Shown in pieces: positions 1-4,779 of a stretch of 5,444 nucleotides of DNA (positions are counted from its first letter, which is position 1; each line of letters begins with the position of its first letter). Source of the stretch: Chloroflexota bacterium (lineage in GTDB: Bacteria; Chloroflexota; Limnocylindria; Limnocylindrales; CSP1-4); assembly GCA_025355255.1 (NCBI GenBank), contig JANYAA010000204.1, forward strand, positions 1 through 5,444, written 5' to 3'. The translations under genes and the position numbers were made by a program. The notes under the pieces were generated by a model. That model saw only the letters and a program-made list of their open reading frames with translations. It was not told where the DNA came from and did not search any database.

Positions 1-141
1 CTGCCGCTGCTGCGTGACGAGCGGCCGGAGTTGATTGCCCGTGAGTGGCGTCGGCTCATCGCGGAGCGGGCGGGCCTTGCCGGCGACACCACAGCCGAAC
101 CCGGGGCGGCCCCGGGCTTTGATGTGACGGTGGAGCGATGA
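1..141 (+). CDS. C-terminal fragment of a probable carbon-nitrogen hydrolase (nitrilase superfamily), partial
   Basis: Frame 1 is open from the window edge to a TGA at 139-141 and gives 46 residues, so the start and catalytic core lie outside. The fragment begins LPLLRDERPEL and continues into an Arg-rich helix (IAREWRRLIAERAG), followed by a Gly/Ala/Pro/Thr linker-like tail ending in FDVTVER. The LPLLRDERPEL pattern resembles the extreme C-terminus of nitrilase-superfamily amidohydrolases as I remember them; no catalytic Glu-Lys-Cys residue can be seen here, so this is an inference. The stop overlaps the nadE start in an ATGA arrangement, which implies co-transcription and translational coupling. 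If the identification is right, the enzyme could release ammonia (for example from glutamine) for NadE. Confidence is high that this is a real coding end, lower for the family. Confidence 0.6.
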   Translation: MPLLRDERPELIAREWRRLIAERAGLAGDTTAEPGAAPGFDVTVER

Positions 142-1046
142 GCGTGGACGGGGCGGCCGAGTCGGCCAACCCGATGTTTGAGCTGCCAGCCGAGCTGGCC
201 ATCGACACCAGCGTCGCCCGGCGACTGATTGCCGAGTTCATCCGCGGGCAGCTGCGCCAAGCGGGGTTTGACCGGGCGCTGGTGGGGCTTTCGGGAGGGA
301 TCGACTCCGCGCTGGTTGCGTTTCTGGTGGCCGAGGCAATCGGGGCGGACAAGCTCCTGTGCGTGATGATGCCGTACAAGACGTCGTCGCCCGCTTCGCA
401 GGGCGATGCTGAGGCCGTGGCTGCGGCCCTTGGCTGCGCCGTGGAGCTGGTTGAGATCACCGCGATGGTGGACGGCTACTTCGGTGTGGACGAGGCGGGG
501 GCTGGCGGGGCCGATGCGCTCGCGGCATCGCCGCTGCGGCGCGGCAACTTCATGGCCCGGATGCGGATGGCCACCCTGTACGACCGCTCGGTGTCGTGGC
601 GCGGCCTCGTGGTGGGCACCGGCAACAAGACCGAATCGCTCATCGGCTACACGACGCTCTTCGGCGACTCCGCGTGCGCGTTCAACCCCATCGGGGACCT
701 GTACAAGAGCCAGGTCCGCCAGCTGTCGGCGGCGATGGGCGTGCCCGAGGCGGTGATCCGCAAGGCGCCCTCGGCCGACCTCTGGCCCGGTCAGACGGAC
801 GAGGCCGAAGCCGGCTTCTCATACCCGGTGCTGGACCGGCTGCTGTTCTGGCGCATCGACCGCCGCCGGAGCGTGGACGAGGTGGTGGCGCTGGGCTTTG
901 ACCGGGCGCTCGTGGAGCGCGTGGACCGGATGGTGGCCGGAGCTGAGTTCAAGCGCCAGGTTCCGCCCATCGCCAAGCTCGGGTCGCGGACGGCCGGCGT
1001 GGACTACTTGTACCCGCGGCGGCGCCCCGGCTCGTCGAGGGCCTGA
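138..1046 (+). CDS. nadE: NAD+ synthase (NadE), synthetase domain only
   Basis: This 302-residue protein catalyses the last step of NAD+ synthesis: ATP-dependent adenylylation and amidation of deamido-NAD+ in the cytosol. It shows the N-type ATP-pyrophosphatase P-loop SGGIDSA at residues 52-58, a GNFMARMRMATLYDR segment at 136-150, GTGNKTE at 160-166, the NPIGDLYKSQV strand-helix at 183-193 and PSADLWPGQTDE at 211-222, all in the family order and spacing. Its length fits the stand-alone ammonia-dependent form, since no N-terminal nitrilase glutaminase domain is present. The ATG at 138 overlaps the upstream stop (ATGA) and follows GGTGGAG at 129-135. A second in-frame ATG at 174 is possible but has a poorer upstream site. 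The protein ends in an Arg-rich tail after GVDYLYPRR. rsmI follows after 2 nt. Identification is very secure; whether glutamine or free ammonia is used in vivo depends on the upstream partner. Confidence 0.96.
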   Translation: MSVDGAAESANPMFELPAELAIDTSVARRLIAEFIRGQLRQAGFDRALVGLSGGIDSALVAFLVAEAIGADKLLCVMMPYKTSSPASQGDAEAVAAALGCAVELVEITAMVDGYFGVDEAGAGGADALAASPLRRGNFMARMRMATLYDRSVSWRGLVVGTGNKTESLIGYTTLFGDSACAFNPIGDLYKSQVRQLSAAMGVPEAVIRKAPSADLWPGQTDEAEAGFSYPVLDRLLFWRIDRRRSVDEVVALGFDRALVERVDRMVAGAEFKRQVPPIAKLGSRTAGVDYLYPRRRPGSSRA

Positions 1047-1048
1047 CG

Positions 1049-1927
1049 ATGGGCTCGGGCGAGGCACGCGGCACGCTGTATGTGGTGGCCACGCCCATCG
1101 GCAACCTGGGCGACGTGACGCTGCGGGCGCTGGACGTGCTGCGCGCCGTGCCGCTCATTGCGGCCGAGGACACGCGGATCACGCGCCGTCTGCTGGACCG
1201 CTACGAGATCGCCACACGGACCATCTCGTACCACGCGCAGAGTGGGCCGCCACGCGAGCGCGAGCTGCTGGACCACCTGGCGGGCGGCGCTGACCTGGCG
1301 CTGGTGACCGATGCCGGCACGCCGGTGGTGTCCGATCCCGGCGAAGGGCTGGTGGCCGCTTGGGCCGCGACCGGCGGTGTCGTTGTGGCGATCCCCGGGG
1401 CCTCGTCCGTGCTCGCGGCGGTTGCCTCCGCTGGCGTGGCCGGCCCGCGCTGGTCCTTTGAGGGGTTCCTGCCCCGCAGCGGGCGCGAACGCCGCGAGCG
1501 GCTGGCGGCCATCGCCGCGGATGGGCGCGGCACCGTGATCTTTGAGGCCCCAACCCGTCTCGCCGCGACGCTGCGGGATCTCGCCGCCGCCTGTGGTCCT
1601 GCGCGCCCCGGCGCCGTCTGCCGCGAGCTCACCAAGCTGCACGAGCAGATTGCGCGAGGCTCGCTGGGCGAACTGGCGGTGCTCGCCACCGATGGGTCCA
1701 TCCCTGCGCGTGGTGAGATGGTCCTGGTGGTGGGCTGGGCGATGGAGGCGGCCGATGCGGCTGCTGCCGGTCCGGCGGCGCGCGAGGACGCGCTGCGGGC
1801 GGCCAAGGCCGAGGTTGCCCGGCTGGTGGCTGCCGGAACCGCTCGCGGCGAGGCCGCCAAGCGTGTGGCCGCCGCAACCGGGATCCCTCGCCGCGCGCTG
1901 TACGGGAGCGGCGGTCTTGACGACTGA
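1049..1927 (+). CDS. rsmI: 16S rRNA (cytidine(1402)-2'-O)-methyltransferase RsmI
   Basis: RsmI uses S-adenosylmethionine to methylate the 2'-hydroxyl of C1402 in the 16S rRNA decoding centre. The 292-residue protein has the tetrapyrrole-methylase (class III methyltransferase) fold signatures in order: ATPIGNLGD at 14-22, AAEDTR at 38-43, VTDAGTPVVSDPG at 86-98, IPGASS at 115-120, EGFLPR at 138-143, FEAPTRL at 165-171, RELTKLHEQ at 192-200 and RGEMVLVV at 221-228. The C-terminal helical part ends with AAKRVAAATGIPRRALY (269-285), matching the family's Lys/Arg-rich end. One difference: the usual (Y/H)-H-x-H-N stretch after strand 2 reads YHAQSG (61-66) here. The ATG follows GAGG (1037-1040) with 8 nt spacing and lies 2 nt after the nadE stop. 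Its last 11 nt overlap the start of the next gene. Identification is secure. Confidence 0.95.
   Translation: MGSGEARGTLYVVATPIGNLGDVTLRALDVLRAVPLIAAEDTRITRRLLDRYEIATRTISYHAQSGPPRERELLDHLAGGADLALVTDAGTPVVSDPGEGLVAAWAATGGVVVAIPGASSVLAAVASAGVAGPRWSFEGFLPRSGRERRERLAAIAADGRGTVIFEAPTRLAATLRDLAAACGPARPGAVCRELTKLHEQIARGSLGELAVLATDGSIPARGEMVLVVGWAMEAADAAAAGPAAREDALRAAKAEVARLVAAGTARGEAAKRVAAATGIPRRALYGSGGLDD
1904..1908 (+). promoter_or_regulatory. Ribosome binding site for the TTG-started membrane protein gene
   Basis: GGGAG lies inside the 3' end of rsmI and is followed after 8 nt by an in-frame TTG at 1917. There is no ATG in that frame until 2077, which would remove most of the first membrane helix. 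This site is therefore what decides the start of the downstream gene. Confidence 0.6.
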
Positions 1928-2414
1928 CATCCCGCCGACGGTTGCCCGCTTCTTTGACCCTCTGGCGATCGAGGCCAATCGCGCCGGACGCCTCGCGCCA
2001 TCGCAGGCCGCGCGCTTGCGCCGGACGGTGATCCTGCGCGTGGTTGGCTATCTCGTGAGCGGCTCGCTCGCGTTCATGCTGTATCTCGCCCGCGCCGACG
2101 CGACGGGACCTGTCGGGTTCGCCATGGGCGTGGTGGTGCTCGCCGCCCTTGCGGTTGCCCTGCTGGTCCTCAAGGTCCTGCCCCCGCTGGTGGATCTCCG
2201 GGGTGGCCGAGTCGAACGGATCGAGGGCAGCGGGACCAAGATGACGTGGACGGGTACAGGCTCGCTTTCGGCGCGCTACGGTCTGGTCCTCTGCGACCGG
2301 CGGTTTGAGGTAAGCCGTGGGCTGTACGAATCGCTCTCGGCCGACGCGAGCGTGGTTCTGTACTGCCTGCCCCGCACCGGCCAGCTACTGACACTCGAAG
2401 CACGACCCGCCTAG
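1917..2414 (+). CDS. Small two-helix membrane protein of unknown function
   Basis: I do not recognise this gene. From the TTG at 1917 it encodes 165 residues. Residues 1-37 form a polar N-terminus ending in a basic RLRR cluster (33-36). Two hydrophobic segments follow at about 38-58 and 65-90, separated by a short polar loop (ARADATG). The remaining 75 residues (about 93-165) look like a soluble beta-rich domain: GGRVERIEG, then ARYGLVLCDRRFEV, a YESL turn, and a closing VVLYCLPRTGQLLTLE strand pair. The basic cluster before helix 1 suggests both termini face the cytoplasm. The C-terminal pattern resembles small beta domains seen in uncharacterised bacterial membrane proteins; that is an impression only. 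The start overlaps rsmI by 11 nt, so the gene is probably the last of this operon. An unrelated long open frame upstream in the same phase is only an rsmI shadow. Reality as a gene is likely; function is unknown. Confidence 0.75.
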   Translation: MTTDIPPTVARFFDPLAIEANRAGRLAPSQAARLRRTVILRVVGYLVSGSLAFMLYLARADATGPVGFAMGVVVLAALAVALLVLKVLPPLVDLRGGRVERIEGSGTKMTWTGTGSLSARYGLVLCDRRFEVSRGLYESLSADASVVLYCLPRTGQLLTLEARPA

Positions 2415-2462
2415 CGCCGCGGAGCGGCACACCGGCAAGCCGAGGGCAACCGGACGCGCGAA

Positions 2463-2502
2463 GCCGGCGGCGACGCGTAAGGGGGGCCGCGCCGCCGCCG
2501 GT
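2463..2502. terminator. GC-rich hairpin between convergent genes, possible bidirectional terminator
   Basis: CCGGCGGCG (2464-2472) is exactly complementary to CGCCGCCGG (2493-2501), and the flanking 2463/2502 pair can be G-U. Inside, GCG (2475-2477) can pair with CGC (2490-2492) across a 2-nt bulge, leaving a 10-12 nt loop containing six Gs. It sits in the 107-nt gap between two genes that converge, where termination is needed on both strands. Neither side has a clear U-tract, so it would be an atypical or Rho-assisted terminator. A smaller hairpin (GCCGC-GGA-GCGGC, 2416-2428) sits directly after the membrane protein stop. Confidence 0.45.
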
Positions 2503-2521
2503 GGTCAACATGCAGGGCTGA

Positions 2522-3022
2522 TCAGGCCGCCGCGGCTTCCTCGAGGAGCTCGTCCTCCTCGTCATCCTCGTCTGCGGCGGGCGTGATGCTGAAGCTGCCA
2601 GCGTCTCCCGCGTCATCGGCTGCGGGTTCCGCAGCCTCAGGCGCAATGCCCGCCGCCTGGGCCTGCGCCTCAAGCGCCGCAGCCGCGGCCTCCGCCGAGT
2701 AGTCCCGGCGCCGGCGCCCAGCCAGCATCTCCACGTGCGCCGCCACGATCTCGGTCTTCCAGTGGCGCTGGGTATTGGCGTCATCCCATGAGTGGGTCTG
2801 CAGCCGGCCCTCGATGGCCACCTGCTGGCCCTTGCCGAGGTAGCGCCCGCAGGTCTCTGCAAGCTTGCCCCAGACAACCACGGAGTGGAACTCCGACTTC
2901 TCCTTGCCGCCGCCCACGTATTCATGGGTGGCGACGGCGAACTGGGCAACCGTCCTGCCCGTTGCGGTGGTGCGCATCTCCGGGTCTCGCGTGAGGCGCC
3001 CGGTCAGAAGGACCCTGTTCAT
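2522..3022 (-). CDS. ssb: Single-stranded DNA-binding protein SSB
   Basis: SSB coats single-stranded DNA during replication, recombination and repair. The 166-residue product has the OB fold at about residues 1-102: MNRVLLTGRLTRDPEMR at the start, TVAQFAVATHE (24-34), EFHSVVVWGKLAE (44-56), then GKGQQVAIEGRLQTHSW (63-79) and TEIVAAHVEML (90-100). All are typical of the bacterial SSB core, including aromatic residues W51, Y61, W79 and W88. A low-complexity linker rich in Ala, Glu and Asp follows. The C-terminus is strongly acidic (DEDDEEDELLEE, 151-162) but finishes in four alanines, not the usual D-D-D-I-P-F-like tip that recruits partner proteins. The ATG (complement of 3020-3022) is preceded by AGGAG (complement of 3033-3037) with 10 nt spacing. 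The gene stands alone, without the rpsF/rpsR neighbours common elsewhere, and is divergent from purA. Identification is secure. Confidence 0.95.
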   Translation of the reverse strand: MNRVLLTGRLTRDPEMRTTATGRTVAQFAVATHEYVGGGKEKSEFHSVVVWGKLAETCGRYLGKGQQVAIEGRLQTHSWDDANTQRHWKTEIVAAHVEMLAGRRRRDYSAEAAAAALEAQAQAAGIAPEAAEPAADDAGDAGSFSITPAADEDDEEDELLEEAAAA

Positions 3023-3226
3023 CGGTCCGCGTCTCCTGTTCCTTGCCGGCGGGCAACGACATCCGGGGTTGACCCGGGCCGGCTGCGCCCCGCGGGACCC
3101 GACCGGCTGCGCCCGCGAGCTCCGACGGGCACGGCGAACCCTAGCGAGCGCCGCTTACCCGCCACTCAACCCGCGCTTATCCGCCGCTGCACAGCCAGCC
3201 GCAGCTTCAACCCTGAAACCCATCCG
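3023..3226. other. Non-coding half of the divergent ssb-purA region, upstream of ssb
   Basis: No convincing gene is seen here. It carries the ssb ribosome binding site, a small hairpin (CCGGG, loop GTTGA, CCCGG, 3063-3077) and a short direct repeat at 3079-3114. On the minus strand I looked for an ssb promoter. TTGA-type hexamers occur (complements of about 3164-3169 and 3204-3209), but none is followed by a good -10 at 16-18 nt, so I do not call a promoter for ssb. Confidence 0.5.
3079..3114. repeat. Short direct repeat CCGGCTGCGCCC, two copies 24 nt apart
   Basis: Exact 12-nt copies at 3079-3090 and 3103-3114, each preceded by a GACCCG element (3071-3076 and 3096-3101, one base out of register). 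It could be a local duplication or a tandem operator upstream of ssb; nothing in the sequence distinguishes these. Confidence 0.55.
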
Positions 3227-3253
3227 TTGGGGCGACCCGCCGTTTGGTATGCT
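3227..3253 (+). promoter_or_regulatory. Candidate sigma-70-type extended -10 promoter for purA
   Basis: TATGCT at 3248-3253 is preceded by TGG (3245-3247), giving an extended -10 element (TGN-TATGCT). A weak -35-like TTGGGG lies at 3227-3232 with a 15-nt spacer, which is short, so the extended -10 would have to compensate. Transcription would begin near 3260 and give a leader of about 190 nt before purA. This is one of few AT-containing spots in the region, but the call rests on motif matching alone. Confidence 0.45.
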
Positions 3254-3291
3254 CAGCCGGTCCTCGGGGCCGCGCGGGGCCATTACCCGCG

Positions 3292-3334
3292 AAGGAGGGA
3301 ATGGACATTGCTCGAGGAAGGCGCCGCCCCGTGA
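3292..3334 (+). promoter_or_regulatory. Strong Shine-Dalgarno followed by possible short leader ORFs
   Basis: AAGGAGGG (3292-3299) is the best ribosome-binding sequence in the window yet does not serve purA. Two starts lie near it. An ATG at 3301, only 2 nt after GGAGG, opens a 54-codon Arg-rich frame ending at 3465, inside purA. A TTG at 3308, 9 nt after GGAGG, gives an 8-residue peptide (MLEEGAAP) stopping at 3332-3334. Either might act as a leader peptide, or the purine run may just be part of the RNA fold. No conservation evidence is available. Confidence 0.25.
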
Positions 3335-3403
3335 GTCGGGAGTGGACCTTCACAGACCGGGTCCGCCGACAGTTTGGCGGGCGGACACGGGAGAGGTCTA
3401 TCC

Positions 3404-3430
3404 AGGACCCCGGCACAGACCGGGGTCTTT
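3404..3430 (+). terminator. Intrinsic-terminator-like hairpin upstream of purA
   Basis: GACCCCGG (3406-3413), loop CACAGA (3414-3419) and CCGGGGTC (3420-3427) form a perfect 8-bp stem, extendable by G3405-U3428 and A3404-U3429, followed by UUU (3428-3430). It ends 19 nt before the purA ATG. The U-tract is short. There is no gene ending just upstream, so a terminator here makes sense only as an attenuator of purA or as a general RNA stability element. Confidence 0.55.
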
Positions 3431-3449
3431 GCATGTCCGGAGGGCCGCG

Positions 3450-4757
3450 ATGCCTGCGACCGTAATCGTCGGCCTCCAGTGGGGCGATGAGGGCAAGGGA
3501 AAGACCACCGACTTCCTGGCGGAGCAAGTGGCCGTCGTTGTTCGCTATCAGGGCGGGGACAACGCCGGCCACACGGTCGTCGTTGGCGATGAGACGGTCA
3601 AGCTGCAGCTGTGCCCGTCCGGTGTGCTGTATCCGCACATCACGTCTGTGATCGGCAACGGCGTCGTGGTCAACCCGGCCACGCTCATCCGCGAGCTGGA
3701 CATGCTCATGGCGCGCGGGATCGACGTGTCCAAAGTCCGGGTCAGCCGCAGCGCGCACGTGATCATGCCGTACCACGTGGCGCTCGACAAAGGCAACGAG
3801 ACCCGCCTCGCCGACAATAAGGTGGGCACCACCGGTCGGGGCATCGGCCCAACGTACGGGGACCGCGCCTGGCGGCTGGGCCTCCGCATGGAAGACCTCG
3901 TGGACGAGCCCACCCTGCGCGAGCGCATCACGCGCGCCCTCGTGGACAAGAACCTGCTGCTCGCCGCCATGGGCGTGGCGACCTTCGAGGTGGAGCCGCT
4001 GGTGGCGCAGTGTCTGGCCTGGGGCGATCGCCTCCGCCCGCACCTCGACGATTCCACCTGGATTGTCCAGGACGCCCTCCGCCGCGGCGATCATGTCCTG
4101 CTTGAGGGCGCCCAGGGCACCCTGCTGGATCTGGACCACGGCAGCTACCCGTTTGTCACCTCGTCCAACCCCGTGGCTGGCGGCGCCTGCACCGGGGGCG
4201 GCATCGGGCCTCTGCAGGTGGACGAGGTCATCGGCGTGATGAAGGCCTACTCGACGCGCGTCGGGTCCGGCCCCTTCCCGACGGAGCTCTTTGACGAGGT
4301 GGGCAAGGGCATCGCCGATCGCGGCCGCGAGTTCGGCACGGTCACCGGTCGCCCCCGCCGTGTGGGCTGGTTTGACACCGTCCCGCTGCGGTATGCCGTG
4401 GCTGTGAACTCCAACTCGGCCATCGTGCTCAACAAGCTGGACATCCTCTCCGGCATCGAGACCATCAAGCTCTGCATCGCCTACGAGATAGACGGCAAGC
4501 GCGTGGAGGTCTGGCCGTCCAGCGGTGCCGCCCTGTCGCGCGCGACGCCCATCTACGAGGACTTCCCTGGCTGGGAGGAGCCCATCCACAACGTCCGCTC
4601 GCTGGGCGATCTGCCGGAGAACGCTCGCCGCTATGTCTCTGCGCTCGAGGAACATGCGGGCGTGCCCATCGTGTTCGTGTCCGTGGGCCCGGAGCGGACC
4701 CAGACGATCGAGCGCGCGTGGCGGCCGATGCGCCACCGACCGGGCCTCGGCGCCTGA
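3450..4757 (+). CDS. purA: Adenylosuccinate synthetase PurA
   Basis: PurA joins IMP and aspartate with GTP hydrolysis to form adenylosuccinate, the first committed step to AMP, in the cytosol. The 435-residue product has the family signatures in order: QWGDEGKGK (10-18, catalytic Asp13), GGDNAGHTV (35-43, catalytic His41), NKVGTTGRGIGPTYGDR (123-139), LLEGAQGTLLDLDHG (217-231) with YPFVTSSNP (233-241), GTVTGRPRRVGWFD (296-309) for IMP/GTP contacts, VLNKLDIL (326-333) for guanine, and SVGPERTQTI (411-420) at the end. Length matches the usual 420-435. The ATG at 3450 follows GGAGGG (3439-3444) by 5 nt. The frame is open far upstream, but that part covers the leader and ssb antisense and has no family similarity. 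purD follows 22 nt after the stop, so the two are probably co-transcribed. Identification is very secure. Confidence 0.97.
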   Translation: MPATVIVGLQWGDEGKGKTTDFLAEQVAVVVRYQGGDNAGHTVVVGDETVKLQLCPSGVLYPHITSVIGNGVVVNPATLIRELDMLMARGIDVSKVRVSRSAHVIMPYHVALDKGNETRLADNKVGTTGRGIGPTYGDRAWRLGLRMEDLVDEPTLRERITRALVDKNLLLAAMGVATFEVEPLVAQCLAWGDRLRPHLDDSTWIVQDALRRGDHVLLEGAQGTLLDLDHGSYPFVTSSNPVAGGACTGGGIGPLQVDEVIGVMKAYSTRVGSGPFPTELFDEVGKGIADRGREFGTVTGRPRRVGWFDTVPLRYAVAVNSNSAIVLNKLDILSGIETIKLCIAYEIDGKRVEVWPSSGAALSRATPIYEDFPGWEEPIHNVRSLGDLPENARRYVSALEEHAGVPIVFVSVGPERTQTIERAWRPMRHRPGLGA

Positions 4758-4779
4758 GCAAGCAGCGGAGCGTCCACCC

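Larger units (their letters stand above)
3260..3449 (+). promoter_or_regulatory. Structured 5' leader of purA, candidate transcription attenuator
   Basis: Between the predicted start and purA the sequence can fold into successive elements. Hairpin A pairs CGCGGG with CCCGCG (3273-3278/3286-3291) and is followed at once by AAGGAGGG (3292-3299). A short CCCG/CGGG hairpin lies at 3328-3340. A long composite hairpin then pairs TGGA/TCCA (3343-3346/3401-3404), AGACC/GGTCT (3354-3358/3395-3399) and GTCCGCC/GGCGGAC (3361-3367/3380-3386), with an internal loop ACGGGAGA. It is followed by a terminator-like hairpin at 3406-3430. The segment CACAGACCGGG occurs in both the composite hairpin and the terminator 3' arm, so alternative pairings are possible. 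I could not match it to the purine, ZTP, ykkC-family or T-box consensus. Its role as an attenuator is inference. Confidence 0.4.

Noticed and set aside
1542..1916. Upstream open frame joined to the membrane protein
   Set aside because: It lies wholly inside rsmI in another phase and its residues are Arg/Pro-rich shadow sequence; the TTG at 1917 with GGGAG is the sensible start.
1004..1978. A 324-codon open frame on the minus strand opposite rsmI
   Set aside because: Shadow of rsmI third-position GC bias; low-complexity product and no family signature.
2170..2949. A 259-codon minus-strand frame overlapping ssb in another phase
   Set aside because: Arg/Ser/Pro-rich shadow of ssb and of the antisense of the membrane protein; ssb itself is unambiguous.
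3341..3404. T-box, ykkC-type, purine or ZTP riboswitch in the purA leader
   Set aside because: Short resemblances such as ACACGGGAGAGG were considered, but the conserved cores as I know them (for example the T-box AGGGTGG-ACCGCG element) are absent, so no class is assigned.
2865..3449. In-frame open extension upstream of the purA ATG
   Set aside because: It runs antisense to ssb and through the promoter and leader, has no PurA similarity, and the ATG at 3450 has an ideal ribosome binding site and the family's normal N-terminus.
4255..4335. GC-rich palindromes such as GCGGCCGC within purA
   Set aside because: Chance restriction-site-like palindromes are expected at this GC content and lie in conserved coding sequence.
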